Positions 1-9,185 of a stretch of DNA of 53,198 bases are shown here, in pieces. Position numbers and translations under genes: made by a program. The DNA comes from Xylophilus ampelinus. Lineage in GTDB: Bacteria > Pseudomonadota > Gammaproteobacteria > Burkholderiales > Burkholderiaceae_C. Location: positions 1 through 53,198 of the forward strand of contig NZ_CABFMN010000101.1 of the NCBI RefSeq assembly GCF_901875635.1. The letters are read 5' to 3'. The stretch's first letter is position 1; every line of letters starts with the position of its first letter. The notes under the pieces were generated by a model. It was not told the origin of the DNA. It saw only the letters and a program-made list of their open reading frames with translations, and ran no database searches.

Positions 1-34
1 ATCTGACTCATTCGCGCAGGCTCCTTTGCGTCAT

Positions 35-223
35 TCAACGCACGAGGGCATGATCGGTGGACTTGTTCAGACCTTCCCTAGTGTGCTGCCCAACTGTGGA
101 GGCGACGCAAGATGCCATCGCCGCTTCCACGCGCTGCTGGTTTCGGCGCTGCGCCGAATAGCCGAACCCAAACAAGACGGCAGCCACCAGCAGCCCTGTC
201 AACAGCGTAGGAGCACCCTTCAT
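35..223 (-). CDS. small single-span membrane protein, unknown function
   Basis: This 62-residue protein has an N-terminal hydrophobic segment (about residues 5-20, starting MKGAPTLLTGLLVAAVLFGF) followed by a basic, polar tail, so it is probably a small inner-membrane or exported protein. I chose the start at 223 because GGAGG lies a few bases upstream (GGAGGATAAGGAA then ATG). An earlier in-frame ATG would add about 28 residues with no hydrophobic logic. The stop codon of the upstream gene ends only four bases before this start, so the two genes are probably co-transcribed and translationally coupled. I do not recognise the family. Confidence 0.5.
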   Translation of the reverse strand: MKGAPTLLTGLLVAAVLFGFGYSAQRRNQQRVEAAMASCVASTVGQHTREGLNKSTDHALVR

Positions 224-227
224 TTCC

Positions 228-575
228 TTATCCTCCAGGTCGCGCATCATCGCCTGCCTGCTCACCGGTGCGACCGCGCGGATCTGGCCGTGCCATGGCA
301 AAGGCAACGGCTACGACAGGCTTGCTCGCATTTGACTCAGCTACCTCGGCCATCCAGCGACCACCCGGTTGCGCATCGAACGCTCGAGTCACCCCCCCCA
401 AGCCCATGATCGTGTGCGTCACGAACACCCGATTGCCTTCGCTCTTACCGTCTTCCACCGCTTCGCCGACCAGAATGGCCGCGCCGAAGGTGCTTGGGTC
501 GAGGCCGGCATCAGCAAGCGAGATCTGGAACCGCACGCGTTCGGCGTGCTCGATTGGCTTGTTGAGAATAGGCAT
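228..575 (-). CDS. hypothetical protein
   Basis: This open frame encodes 115 residues (starts MPILNKPIEHAERVRFQ). It has an acidic, soluble composition with no signal peptide or membrane segment. The central part (ILVGEAVEDGKSEGNRVFVTH) looks like a beta-rich folded core, and the C-terminus is Arg/Gly-rich and may be disordered. No ribosome binding site is obvious before the ATG at 575. Its stop sits right before the small membrane-protein gene at 223, suggesting a two-gene unit. I do not recognise the family; the reading frame itself is moderately supported. Confidence 0.45.
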   Translation of the reverse strand: MPILNKPIEHAERVRFQISLADAGLDPSTFGAAILVGEAVEDGKSEGNRVFVTHTIMGLGGVTRAFDAQPGGRWMAEVAESNASKPVVAVAFAMARPDPRGRTGEQAGDDARPGG

Positions 576-717
576 CGTGTGAAGATCGGGGCTCGATCAT
601 CTCGGACCATGTTCGATCGTACCGGACCGGACGAACATGCTCCTAGATCGCGAAAATCGATCACACGGTCGACCGTAATAGAGCGACGGGACGCGCCAGC
701 CCGCACCGATAGAGCTC

Positions 718-828
718 ATGGGGCTCTACGTACACAACCTGTCCAAGCGCATGGCGCTCTACGGAAATGTCGCCCGGATCTCGAACAAGACGGTGCAGGC
801 CTCAGCCTTGGCGGTACGAACTGAGTGA
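718..828 (+). pseudogene. possible 3' remnant of a plus-strand gene
   Basis: A short frame (36 codons from the ATG at 718, closed upstream by a TAG at 679) reads MGLYVHNLSKRMALYGNVA and ends RTE-stop. Its residue composition looks more protein-like than the surrounding frames, and a plus-strand terminator lies downstream at 966-991. It may be the tail of a truncated gene left at a recombination junction, or chance. The rest of the 576-1019 interval holds nothing I can assign. Confidence 0.2.
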
Positions 829-965
829 CCGCCCAGGCAGGCGCCACGTTCCAGCCCAGAACTTCGACGGGCTACGAGCTGGGGCTGCGCCACCCGTCCT
901 GAGGGACCGCGCCCCGACTCGTTTTTCCATTACCTCCAAGTGGGTTCCTCGGAGCTCATCTTTTC

Positions 966-991
966 GCCCGCCTCGCACGGGCTTTTTTTTT
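966..991 (+). terminator. rho-independent terminator, plus strand
   Basis: GCCCG (966-970) and CGGGC (978-982) form a five-pair GC stem with a seven-base loop, followed directly by nine T residues (983-991). It is oriented for plus-strand transcripts, although the neighbouring complete gene is on the minus strand. It therefore probably belongs to a deleted or truncated plus-strand gene upstream. Confidence 0.65.
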
Positions 992-1019
992 GCACGAGGG
1001 CTGGGGGTAGCACGCCAGT

Positions 1020-2081
1020 TCAGTGTTCGTGCCGATGATGCGCGTCAGGGACGTGGGGGTGCGAGTGGGTCTTGGCCTGGTGGGTATGGCTGTGACTGTG
1101 CGGGCCCGTCGGCATCGGATCGTGCAGATGCTCATGATGGCCATCGTCGTGGGTGTGCGCGTGCTCATGCGACAGCGATTCGTGCACATGCTCGTGGCCA
1201 TGGGACTCGGCCAAGTGCAAAACAATCCCGCAGAGCATGAGTGCGCCTCCAATGGCCATGCCGGTGGTCAGCGACCGATCGCCGAGGCCCATCGCGATGA
1301 CGGCCCCGACGAAGGGTGCGAACGCAAAGACCGAACCCGTGCGCGCAGCGCCGAAGGATCGCTGGGCAAGCAGGTAGAGCCGGAGACTCAATCCATACCC
1401 CGTTGCACCAATGACCACCAGGCCACCGACCGCTGCCCAGCCTGGCCAAGCTTCGCCCGAGATCAGCGCAAGCATCAGCGTGGCGCCGGCGCCAAGCACC
1501 GATTTCCCGAGGACGACCTGCGCTGGATCACGCTCCGCAAGCGCGCGCGAGAGCGTGTTGTCCACACCCCAGGCCGCGGTGGCTGCCAATACAGCGAGCA
1601 CGCCCCACAACTGCGTGCGCCCTGCCCCGCCACGATCAAGCACCAGGACGAGGCCACCGGCGAGCAGCAGCAGGACGGCACCCCAGACGCGCCGGTCCAT
1701 CATCTCGCTGTACATGATTCGCGCCAGCACGGCGGTGAACAGGGCTTCCAGGGCCAGCATGAGCGAGGCGCTGGTCCCACTGGTGTGCTGCAGGCCCCAG
1801 GCGAGCGCCACGGGCCCGATCACGGCACCGAAGAGCGCCATCCAGCCGAGCCGCGGAAGGTCGGATCGACGCACAGCGGCTTCCCGGCTGACGGGTCGGC
1901 GCAGGAGCGCGCCCAGAATTGCAGCACCGCCATAGAGCAGTGCCGCGGTGCTGAAAGGCCCCACTGCACGCCCCGCCAGCTGCACGAGCGGCGTGCTCGC
2001 CCCGAAAAGCCCGGCGGCGCCGAGGGCCAGGAGGCCGCCCCGCAGCGCCGGATGTGCCGTTGGCCGACTGGAGTTGCTCAT
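1020..2081 (-). CDS. DMT/EamA-family exporter with His-rich C-terminal tail
   Basis: The 353-residue protein is an EamA-type drug/metabolite transporter: about ten hydrophobic helices fill residues 1-290, with internal two-fold similarity typical of the family. The last ~60 residues form a cytosol- or periplasm-facing tail crowded with histidines (HGHEHVHESLSHEHAHTH, then HSHSHTHQAKTHSHPH), a classical metal-binding composition. It is the last gene of the minus-strand metal-efflux run and follows the small periplasmic protein gene by 13 bases. The inferred role is export of a metal ion, or of a metabolite with metal sensing or buffering by the tail; the ion is not identifiable from sequence. 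The His tail is unusual for EamA proteins, which normally end after the last helix. Confidence 0.85.
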   Translation of the reverse strand: MSNSSRPTAHPALRGGLLALGAAGLFGASTPLVQLAGRAVGPFSTAALLYGGAAILGALLRRPVSREAAVRRSDLPRLGWMALFGAVIGPVALAWGLQHTSGTSASLMLALEALFTAVLARIMYSEMMDRRVWGAVLLLLAGGLVLVLDRGGAGRTQLWGVLAVLAATAAWGVDNTLSRALAERDPAQVVLGKSVLGAGATLMLALISGEAWPGWAAVGGLVVIGATGYGLSLRLYLLAQRSFGAARTGSVFAFAPFVGAVIAMGLGDRSLTTGMAIGGALMLCGIVLHLAESHGHEHVHESLSHEHAHTHDDGHHEHLHDPMPTGPHSHSHTHQAKTHSHPHVPDAHHRHEH

Positions 2082-2094
2082 GCGAGAGGATGGT

Positions 2095-2475
2095 TCATCG
2101 CATCGTAAACCGGACCGTGATGGCCTTGCGGCCCGCGCCTTCGATCACGGCCACGGCCTTGGCGCCCTTGGCCAGTGCCACGCCCTTGACCTCGAGCTTG
2201 TTGCCGCCAGCGGGCTTGATCTCGCCCTCGGACTTGGCCGATCCGTTGAGTACCGTGAGCTTGCCGCTGTACTTGGCGACGTCGGCTTCGTCGTCATGGT
2301 CCATGACGTAGATGAGCGCGCCACCTGGCTGAGCGACCAGTTCGAAGGAGAGGTCAGCGGAGCCCTGGACCACGCCGCCGTGCTGCGGGTCGGCGACCCC
2401 GTGTGCGGTGGCCAGGGAGGTTGCGAAGACACCGGCCAGCGCGACGGTGGTGGCAATCAGGGATTTGCGAATCAT
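2095..2475 (-). CDS. small periplasmic protein of metal-efflux operon
   Basis: The 126-residue product begins MIRKSLIATTVALAGVFATS with a clear signal peptide, probably cleaved after ATAHG or just before it. The mature part is beta-rich and begins HGVADPQHGGVVQ, with histidines close to the new N-terminus that could bind metal. I chose the ATG at 2475 because it gives a proper signal peptide and has GAGG nine bases upstream; the frame stays open to 2535. It lies between the RND pump and the DMT exporter genes, so it is probably a periplasmic metal-binding accessory. The family is not one I can name. Confidence 0.75.
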   Translation of the reverse strand: MIRKSLIATTVALAGVFATSLATAHGVADPQHGGVVQGSADLSFELVAQPGGALIYVMDHDDEADVAKYSGKLTVLNGSAKSEGEIKPAGGNKLEVKGVALAKGAKAVAVIEGAGRKAITVRFTMR

Positions 2476-2546
2476 GGTTGAGAACCTCGAGAAAAGTACT
2501 GGCGCGCTTGCGTGAGGCGGCGCCGAAAGCCTCATGGAACGGGATG

Positions 2547-5500
2547 TCAGAAAGCTTCCTGCAGCGGCGCCATGCGCCCGTCTTCGGCCGTGCTGTCCTC
2601 GAGCAGGCGCTGCAACGGCTTCTCGCCCACCAGCCAGAACGCCAGTGGGGTCAGCAAGGTGTCCAGAAGGGTGGAACTCGCCAGTCCGCCGAAGATGACG
2701 ACGGCGACCGGATGCAGGATTTCCTTGCCCGGTGCATCCGCCGCGAGCAGGAGCGGTACGAGCGCGAAGGCGGCAACAGTGGCCGTCATCAGCACGGGGG
2801 TCAGGCGCTCCAGCGAGCCGCGCACGATCATGGCCTGACCGAAGGTTTCACCTTCGAACTTGCACAGGTTGATGTAGTGGCTGATCTTGAGGATGCCGTT
2901 GCGCGAAGCGATTCCAGCGAGCGTGATGAAGCCCACCATGGAGGCCACCGAGAGGCTCACGCCGGCAATCCACATCGCCACCACGCTTCCAATGAGCGCC
3001 AGCGGGATGTTCAGCATCACGAGGCCGGCCAACACTGCCGACCGGTAGCGGGAATACAGCACGAGGAAGACCATGAAGAGCGACGCAACGGAAAGCGCCG
3101 CGATGAGTCGCGTGGCCTGCTCCTGCGCCTGGAACTGCCCCTCCAGGGTCACGAAGTTGCCCGCGGGCATCGGAATCGCGGCGATCGCAGCGCGCACGCC
3201 AGCGACCACAGCGGCCATGTCCCGCCCATCGGTGTTGGCATAGACCACGATGCGACGCCGCCCGTTCTCGCGGCCGATCTGGTTCGGACCGTCGGTTTCG
3301 GTGACCGTAGCGATCTCGGAGATCGGAAGTCGACCTGCTGGCGTGTCGATCAAGGTGCGCTCGAGGTCCTGCGGCCCGCGACGGTCATCGGGCAGTCGAA
3401 GCACCAACTCGTAGCGCCGCGAGCCGTCGACGATCTGCGCCCCGTGCGCCCCATCCGTGAGCGCCTGCAGCACCCGCATGGCCTCTCCGGGTGAGAGGCC
3501 TGCCTGGGCGGCACGTCGATGGTCCAGGCGCACGGTGATCTGAGGGACGAGCACCTGCTTCTCGACGCTGAGGTCCACCAGACCGGGCACCTGGCTCAGC
3601 CCCTGGCGCAACTGCTCCGCAAGCCCCCGTAAGGTGTCGATGTCGTCGCCGAAGATCTTGACGGCGACCTGTGCGCGGACCCCCGACAGCAGGTGATCGA
3701 GTCGATGTGAGATCGGCTGACCGATGGCGACCTGGGCCGGCAAGACGGACAGTCGATCTCGGATGTCGGCCATGACGGCTTCCCGATCTCGCTCGGATCG
3801 TTTGAGGTCCACCTCGATCTCGGCCGAATGCACACCTTCTGCGTGCTCATCAAGTTCCGCGCGGCCGGTGCGGCGACCGACCTGGGTGACTTCGGGCACT
3901 TCGCCGATCAGCGTCTCGGCCAGAGTGCCCATTCGGTTCGCTTCGGCCAGGGCGGTTCCGGGGTTGAAAACCATGCCCAGCACCAAGGACCCTTCGTTGA
4001 ACGCCGGCAGGAACGCTCGCGGGAAGAAGGGCACGCTCGCGGCGGCCAGGACGACGACCAGCCCCGCGCCAGCCAACCATGCCTTCGCGTGCGGAAAAGA
4101 CCACGCAAGCACCCGCGCGTCCCATGACTTCAGACGCCTCACCAACGCGCTGTCGCCATGGTCGATCCGCTTCATCCGGGGAAGCAGGTAGCTCGCGAGG
4201 GCAGGCGTCACCGTCATCGACACCAGCATCGATGCCAGGATCGACACGATGTAGGCCATCCCGAGCGGCGAGAACAGCCGGCCTTCAATCCCAGGCAGCG
4301 CGAACAGCGGCACGAAGACCAGCACGACGATGATCGTGGCGGACACGATGCCGGAGCGCACTTCGACGCTTGCGCGGCGTACGACTTCGAGCACCGGCAG
4401 CGGTTGGGCCAGTTGCCGGTTCTGCTTGAGACGACGCAGGATGTTTTCGACATCGACCACGGCGTCGTCCACCAGCTCCCCGATCGCGATCGCCAGCCCG
4501 CCCAGCGTCATGACATTGATCGATTGGCCCAGCAGCTTGAACACGAGGGCCGTGACGGCCAACGACAACGGGATGGCCAGCAGCGAGATGAGGGTCGTGC
4601 GTCCCGACAGCAGGAAGGCGAAGAGCACGATCGCCACCATGATGGCGCCATCGCGCAACGCCTCATTGACGTTGGAGATGGAGGCTTCGATGAAGTCGGC
4701 CTGTCGGAACAGGACCTTGGGCGCCGCGATCCCAGGCGGAAGCCCGCGCTGTAGTTCGTCCAAAGCCGCCTCGATGGCCGCCGTCAGCTGCACGGTGTCC
4801 GCGGCAGGCTGCTTCTGCACGTTCACGATCACCGCCGGCTGGCCGTTGTATCCGGCATCGCCACGCTTGAGGGCCGGTGCAAAGCGGACGTTGGCTACCT
4901 GCTCGAGCAGGATCGCACGTCCGTCCTTCCAGGCCACGGCGACCCCCTGCAGGTCCTCGATGCGATTCGTGCGGGCAATGTGGCGGATCAGGAACTCACG
5001 GCTGTTCAGGTCGATGAAGCCGCCTCCAGCGTTGGTGGCAAACCCCCGCAGCGCCGCCTCCACCTGTGTCAGGGACACGCCGAACTGCGCCATGCGCGCG
5101 GTGTCCGGCTCCACACGCAGCGTGCGGACTTCACCGCCGATCGGAATGACCTGGGAGACACCCGGTACGGAAAGCAGACGAGGCCTGAGCACGAAGTCCG
5201 CGTACTCGCGCGCCTGCATGGGGTCCGCGGCACTGCCCGTGGCCAGCGGCAGCGCGATCAACATGATCTCGCCCATGATCGAGGACACGGGTCCCATCAT
5301 TGGGGCGATGCCGGCGGGCAACTGCTCGCGCACCAATGCCAGCCGCTCGGCCACGAGCTGGCGGCTGCGGTACACGTCGGTGCCCCAGTCGAACTCGGCG
5401 TAGACGATGGACAGGCCCACCCCGGAGGTGGACCGAACCCGGGTCACGCCGGGCATGCCGTTGAGCGCGGTCTCGAGCGGGAAACTGACCAGCTGCTCGA

Positions 5501-5681
5501 CTTCCTCGGGCGCCATGCCGCCAGCCTCGGTCAGCACGGTGACCAGCGGCTTGTTGAGGTCGGGGAACACGTCGACCGGTGTTCGCCATGCCGTCACCGC
5601 ACCCCAGACGAGCAGGAGCGCAGCAGCGGCCAGGACGAACAGCCGGTTGTGCAGGCTGAAACGAACAATCGCGTTGAACAT
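2547..5681 (-). CDS. heavy-metal efflux RND pump, CusA/CzcA family (system 1)
   Basis: This 1044-residue inner-membrane proton antiporter is the pump of a three-part export system that expels metal ions across both membranes. The N-terminal helix ([20 protein letters not shown]) is followed by the porter motif [12 protein letters not shown] typical of the HME group. The fourth-helix signature at about residues 397-411 reads [15 protein letters not shown], carrying the acidic residues of the proton relay. Length is normal for the family. The Asp-Asp variant differs from Zn/Co/Cd (DFG...DGA...VEN) and Cu/Ag (AIGAMVDAAIVMIEN) signatures as I remember them, so the substrate is uncertain. It is encoded between the adaptor (upstream, 10-base gap) and the small periplasmic protein. 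Confidence 0.93.
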   Translation of the reverse strand: MFNAIVRFSLHNRLFVLAAAALLLVWGAVTAWRTPVDVFPDLNKPLVTVLTEAGGMAPEEVEQLVSFPLETALNGMPGVTRVRSTSGVGLSIVYAEFDWGTDVYRSRQLVAERLALVREQLPAGIAPMMGPVSSIMGEIMLIALPLATGSAADPMQAREYADFVLRPRLLSVPGVSQVIPIGGEVRTLRVEPDTARMAQFGVSLTQVEAALRGFATNAGGGFIDLNSREFLIRHIARTNRIEDLQGVAVAWKDGRAILLEQVANVRFAPALKRGDAGYNGQPAVIVNVQKQPAADTVQLTAAIEAALDELQRGLPPGIAAPKVLFRQADFIEASISNVNEALRDGAIMVAIVLFAFLLSGRTTLISLLAIPLSLAVTALVFKLLGQSINVMTLGGLAIAIGELVDDAVVDVENILRRLKQNRQLAQPLPVLEVVRRASVEVRSGIVSATIIVVLVFVPLFALPGIEGRLFSPLGMAYIVSILASMLVSMTVTPALASYLLPRMKRIDHGDSALVRRLKSWDARVLAWSFPHAKAWLAGAGLVVVLAAASVPFFPRAFLPAFNEGSLVLGMVFNPGTALAEANRMGTLAETLIGEVPEVTQVGRRTGRAELDEHAEGVHSAEIEVDLKRSERDREAVMADIRDRLSVLPAQVAIGQPISHRLDHLLSGVRAQVAVKIFGDDIDTLRGLAEQLRQGLSQVPGLVDLSVEKQVLVPQITVRLDHRRAAQAGLSPGEAMRVLQALTDGAHGAQIVDGSRRYELVLRLPDDRRGPQDLERTLIDTPAGRLPISEIATVTETDGPNQIGRENGRRRIVVYANTDGRDMAAVVAGVRAAIAAIPMPAGNFVTLEGQFQAQEQATRLIAALSVASLFMVFLVLYSRYRSAVLAGLVMLNIPLALIGSVVAMWIAGVSLSVASMVGFITLAGIASRNGILKISHYINLCKFEGETFGQAMIVRGSLERLTPVLMTATVAAFALVPLLLAADAPGKEILHPVAVVIFGGLASSTLLDTLLTPLAFWLVGEKPLQRLLEDSTAEDGRMAPLQEAF

Positions 5682-5691
5682 TCGTTGGCCC

Positions 5692-6825
5692 TCAGCGGAT
5701 CTGGGCGATCAGGGAGGCACCCTCGACCACGACCCGGTTGTCGGCCCCGAGGCCCTGCGTCACCACCACGCGGGACGCGTCGAGTGCGCGGTACTGGACC
5801 GGTTGCGGGATGAAGCGCTGGGCGCCGGACTTGATCCAGACGACCGGTTCGTTCGCCGGGTTGCGCACCACGGCACGCGCCGGCAGGACGTAGCCCTTGA
5901 CGGTTTCCTTGAGAGTGGCGATCACCGTGACGGGCTGGCCCACTGCCAGCGGCAGGAGCTTGCCATCCACCGCGGTGGCCCGGAAGGTGAGTGGCAGCGA
6001 CCCGTCGCGCAGGCTGGCCGCTGCACCGACCAGCACAAGGCTGGCGCCCGACGGGCTTCGCAGGGTCGCCTTTCCGATGCGGCCACCGATTCCTGGGTCG
6101 GCCACCGTCGCTTCGACCAGGAGCCGTGTGGTATCCACCACCTCGAAGAGGACTGCGCGCGGCTCCACGATCTGCCCCGCCCTGGCGTCGGCGCGCGCAA
6201 TCGTGCCGGCCACCGGGGCCGTCAGGGCCTCTCGTGCGCCGAGACTGCCGGCCGTCTGCGTCATGCGTGCGTTCAGGCCCTGCAGTTCCGCGCGTGCCGC
6301 CTCGATCTCCTTGCGGGGGACCGTGCCCTCGAGGCTTTCCAGGCGCGCAACACGCTGCTGTGCCGCCGCATGGTTGCTGCGGGCCTCGGCGAGTTGCGCG
6401 CGCTGGTTGGCTTGCGCAAATGGGTCGGCGGCGTAGCGCACGTAGCCGAGCACTTCACCTCTGCGCACCGCCTGGCCGGCGACGGGCAGGCCCGCGGGGC
6501 CGGCTTCCACGCGGCCTCCCAGGGCCGATTGCACCAAGCCGCCGGCGTTGGGGTCCATGCTCACTCGACCCGCCAGTTCGATGGTGGCGGCCGCGTCGCT
6601 CTCTGCTGCGATGACGGTGCGCACGCCCATGCGGCGCTGGGCGAGCATGGGCACCTGAACGCTGCCATCCGGCAGGCGGGCGAGGCCGGACGTGTTCGTC
6701 GTTGCAGGCGCATCCAGGTGTTCCCCGTTGGGGCCATGGGCACCGGGCGCGCCGTGGGCAGCCAGCGCGATCGACGCGGCGAGCACCGTCAGGGACATGC
6801 GGAGGAATGTGGTGCGGACCGTCAT
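5692..6825 (-). CDS. RND periplasmic adaptor subunit, CzcB/CusB-like (system 1)
   Basis: The 377-residue membrane-fusion protein links the RND pump to the outer-membrane channel. It has a signal peptide ([20 protein letters not shown]), then a short histidine-containing stretch [15 protein letters not shown], a barrel-sandwich/lipoyl half, a coiled-coil hairpin (about 140-200, Ala/Glu/Arg-rich), and the returning half with a typical [18 protein letters not shown] lipoyl motif. The start at 6825 overlaps the stop of the upstream gene (ATGA), indicating translational coupling; the frame stays open further upstream but lacks a signal sequence there. The N-terminal His stretch is shared almost exactly with the upstream gene product. 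Confidence 0.9.
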   Translation of the reverse strand: MTVRTTFLRMSLTVLAASIALAAHGAPGAHGPNGEHLDAPATTNTSGLARLPDGSVQVPMLAQRRMGVRTVIAAESDAAATIELAGRVSMDPNAGGLVQSALGGRVEAGPAGLPVAGQAVRRGEVLGYVRYAADPFAQANQRAQLAEARSNHAAAQQRVARLESLEGTVPRKEIEAARAELQGLNARMTQTAGSLGAREALTAPVAGTIARADARAGQIVEPRAVLFEVVDTTRLLVEATVADPGIGGRIGKATLRSPSGASLVLVGAAASLRDGSLPLTFRATAVDGKLLPLAVGQPVTVIATLKETVKGYVLPARAVVRNPANEPVVWIKSGAQRFIPQPVQYRALDASRVVVTQGLGADNRVVVEGASLIAQIR

Positions 6826-7442
6826 TGCGCCGCTCCTTCCGTGACGGCACTCTGCATTCGGCGGGACCGCCGCGACCAGAGGGCGCCGGTCGCGATCAGG
6901 ACGAGAAAGCCTGCAATCACCCATGCCGAGCGGGGAATGCCGTGGCCGTGACCGTGTTCGCCATCATGGCTGTGCGCCTCCTCCGGAACCTTCAGTACCC
7001 CATCGAGCAGGTCCACGTCGTCACCCGCCTTCACGGTGATGACTAGGGCGTGCTCTCCTGGGGAGGCCAGCAACTTCAGCATGGCGGCGTCTGCGATCGC
7101 ATAGTCGCCAAGATCGGAATGGAAAGGTGCCTTGGCGCTGAGCGTGCCGGACTCGATTTCGACCTCAGCTTGCAGCACTGGCTCGTTCGTCTCGTAGCGA
7201 TGGATGAGCATGGACAGCTCGCCGCCCTGCAGGCGACCCACCATCTCGAAGAGCTCCGAGCGCGTCTCGAAACTGGGCACAGAGGTCGCTGTTCCAGCAG
7301 TGGACGTTGGTGCATCGAGGTGTTCTCCGTTGGGACCGTGCGCTCCGGGCGCGGCGTCTACGGTCAGCGAAGCAACGAGCAGCATGACCGCCATCGCCAG
7401 TGGGCGCGCCAGTTGGCAACGCAGGTAAGGAAGGGAGTTCAT
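6822..7442 (-). CDS. membrane-anchored periplasmic His-rich protein of efflux operon
   Basis: The 206-residue protein carries an N-terminal signal peptide (about 1-30), then [15 protein letters not shown] immediately after the cleavage region, a beta-rich domain (SELFEMVGRLQGGELSMLIH...), a His/Glu run HSHDGEHGHGHG near residue 160, one transmembrane helix (WVIAGFLVLIATGALW) and a short Arg-rich cytoplasmic tail. It sits between the outer-membrane protein gene and the adaptor gene, overlapping both by four bases (ATGA). The inferred role is a periplasmic metal-binding accessory that hands ions to the adaptor. The motif shared with the adaptor suggests both bind the same ligand or arose by partial duplication. 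Confidence 0.8.
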   Translation of the reverse strand: MNSLPYLRCQLARPLAMAVMLLVASLTVDAAPGAHGPNGEHLDAPTSTAGTATSVPSFETRSELFEMVGRLQGGELSMLIHRYETNEPVLQAEVEIESGTLSAKAPFHSDLGDYAIADAAMLKLLASPGEHALVITVKAGDDVDLLDGVLKVPEEAHSHDGEHGHGHGIPRSAWVIAGFLVLIATGALWSRRSRRMQSAVTEGAAQ

Positions 7443-8707
7443 GGAAGCAGTCCAAAGGCTTGTTGAAGGCGCGCGTAGGCGGCGCCCACGGCGTGTTGCT
7501 GGCGGGCTGCGAGGAGCTCTGCCTGGGAGGCCATGTCGATGGCGCGCAGCAGCTCGGGCAGCGACGTGTTGCCGGCGCCGAAGGCCTGCTCGACCCAGGT
7601 GGAGCGCTGCCGAAGCAGGGAGGCACGCTCCCGATCGCGCGGCAGCTGAGCCTGTGCCGCTTGGAAGGCGGCTCGCGCGTCTTCTCGCTCGGCGGCCTTG
7701 TCAACCTGCATGCGCTGCAAGGTCGCCTCGGCCACTTCAACCTCGGTGAGCGCGGCAGCCTCCAGCGGCGCATTGCGCGCACTGGTGCCCAACGGGATGC
7801 GCATGCCGACCCCAAGCGTGTTGACGTTGGCGCCGCGCTGTGCGCGCTCCTGACGCGCCCGCAGATAGAGCTCCGGAGGATCGGCACGCTGGGATCTCAC
7901 GACCTCGGCACGGGCTTGCGCCTGGGCCAGAGCCTGGATGGCCAACCGAACATCCGGGTGCTCGTCGATGGACGAGGTCGTGGCCTGAGCGGCTGCCACG
8001 GCAGGCGCTGTTGCTGAACCTTCTGGAAGGGACTGCAGCCCGGTCAGCGTGGTCCACGCGCGCCGCGCGCTGGCTTCGCGCGTCATGGCCTCGGCGATCG
8101 CTTTTTCGGCGGACATCTCCTCGGCGCGGGCAGCGAGCCCATCAGCGGGCGCCAGGTCGCCCGCTTGAACGCGGCGTTGCACGTCCTTCACCAGACGCTG
8201 AGCGACCTCTGCCTGCTGGCGCGCCACTCGCACTTCCAGCACCTGCGCATGCACAGCCCAGTAAGCCTCACGGACCTTGCCGGCCAGGACAAGACGGGCG
8301 GAGGCCTCGCTGGCTGACGCATGCGCCAGATCGGCGTCGGCGGAAGCGCTGCGCGCGCCTCGTTGCCCGGGCATCCACAACGGCCAGGCGATCCCGACTT
8401 CCGACTCTCGGCTGCCGTCCGCCGATGCCTTGCGGCCATCGCGGTGTGACCACTCGAGTGCCGGGCTGCTCGGCCACAGGCTGTCGGCTGCGGTACGGCT
8501 GGCCTGAGCCTGGCGCGTCGCGCCAGCGGCTTGGCGTTGTTGGACTGCGCGCGACCACGCGGCCTCGAATGCAGCGGTTAGCGATCGGGATTCGATGGGC
8601 CCGGCGCTTGTCGGGGGGAGAACAGGTTGTGCGGAGGCCGGCAAGAAGGCAAGGCCGCAGAGGGCGCCAGCCAACAGGCATGGCGCGGACCAAGATGGGG
8701 GTTTCAC
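7439..8707 (-). CDS. TolC-family outer-membrane efflux protein, CzcC-like (system 1)
   Basis: The product is an outer-membrane channel subunit of about 422 residues with the alternating Ala/Gln/Arg/Glu-rich coiled-coil regions of the TolC/CzcC family (for example the stretch around VREAYWAVHAQVLEVRVARQ and the second repeat near EVEVAEATLQRMQVDKAAER). A signal peptide lies in SAPCLLAGALCGLAFLPASA. I prefer the GTG at 8707 because AGGAG precedes it by four bases and the signal peptide then sits properly at the N-terminus; an in-frame ATG at 8785 would add 26 basic residues. The gene ends with an ATGA overlap onto the next gene. Confidence 0.85.
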   Translation of the reverse strand: MKPPSWSAPCLLAGALCGLAFLPASAQPVLPPTSAGPIESRSLTAAFEAAWSRAVQQRQAAGATRQAQASRTAADSLWPSSPALEWSHRDGRKASADGSRESEVGIAWPLWMPGQRGARSASADADLAHASASEASARLVLAGKVREAYWAVHAQVLEVRVARQQAEVAQRLVKDVQRRVQAGDLAPADGLAARAEEMSAEKAIAEAMTREASARRAWTTLTGLQSLPEGSATAPAVAAAQATTSSIDEHPDVRLAIQALAQAQARAEVVRSQRADPPELYLRARQERAQRGANVNTLGVGMRIPLGTSARNAPLEAAALTEVEVAEATLQRMQVDKAAEREDARAAFQAAQAQLPRDRERASLLRQRSTWVEQAFGAGNTSLPELLRAIDMASQAELLAARQQHAVGAAYARLQQAFGLLP

Positions 8708-8807
8708 GAGACTCCTGAACGATCCACGGGTCGCGGCCACGCGAAAAGTGCGTGCCGAAGCCCGATCACGAGCGTTGCACCGCAAGGCGGCGCAACGGGC
8801 TAGCGGA

Positions 8808-9161
8808 TCACAGGAGGGTTCGAGGGGGGCGTCTCAGCCCGTCGGGGTGCGGCGCAGGAGAAGCCGCCACCACCAGAGCAGCAGGTTTGCTGGAGCTGAC
8901 GATGACCGGAGGCAAGGCAACGGCGGTCCACAACGCTGGCGAACCGACAGACCCGTCGGCGTGCGTGTGTTCCAAGGATTCGAGCGAGCCGTCGACGACG
9001 ATCGTGCCGTCGTCATCATGGTGATGGGCCACATCCTCGAAATGCATCGCGGCATGGTGGCGCTCTTCTTCTTGCGCCATGGCGGCCGCCTGCCCGGCGA
9101 CCGCGAAGGCCTGCCAGAACGCAGAGAGCATGAGCAAAAAGATGACGACGCCGCGACGCAT
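8808..9161 (-). CDS. CzcI-like small periplasmic protein, first gene of efflux system 1
   Basis: The 117-residue product starts MRRGVVIFLLMLSAFWQAFA, a signal peptide of the kind seen in CzcI-type leader proteins of cation-efflux operons. It is followed by a histidine- and acid-rich stretch (EEERHHAAMHFEDVAHHHD). A second hydrophobic segment occurs near residues 78-100. It lies about 100 bases upstream of the TolC-family gene and appears to begin the operon. The known role of CzcI proteins is modulation of efflux-operon expression; assignment here rests on position, size and signal sequence, not on a decisive motif. No Shine-Dalgarno sequence precedes the ATG; a perfect hairpin (9167-9185) occupies that place. 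Confidence 0.65.
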   Translation of the reverse strand: MRRGVVIFLLMLSAFWQAFAVAGQAAAMAQEEERHHAAMHFEDVAHHHDDDGTIVVDGSLESLEHTHADGSVGSPALWTAVALPPVIVSSSKPAALVVAASPAPHPDGLRRPPRTLL

Positions 9162-9166
9162 GGGGC

Positions 9167-9185
9167 GGCAGTCTAAGCGACTGCC
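9167..9185. promoter_or_regulatory. perfect inverted repeat at the start of efflux operon 1
   Basis: GGCAGTC (9167-9173) and GACTGCC (9179-9185) are perfect seven-base arms around TAAGC. The element begins six bases upstream of the ATG at 9161, where a ribosome binding site would normally lie. It could be an operator overlapping the transcription start (leaderless mRNA) or an RNA hairpin controlling translation. Confidence 0.5.

Noticed and set aside
1023..2108. 361-codon plus-strand frame
   Set aside because: It is a shadow of the DMT exporter gene; composition is Arg/Gln/His-rich with no domain.
2403..3494. 363-codon plus-strand frame
   Set aside because: It is antisense to the RND pump gene and has no recognisable feature.
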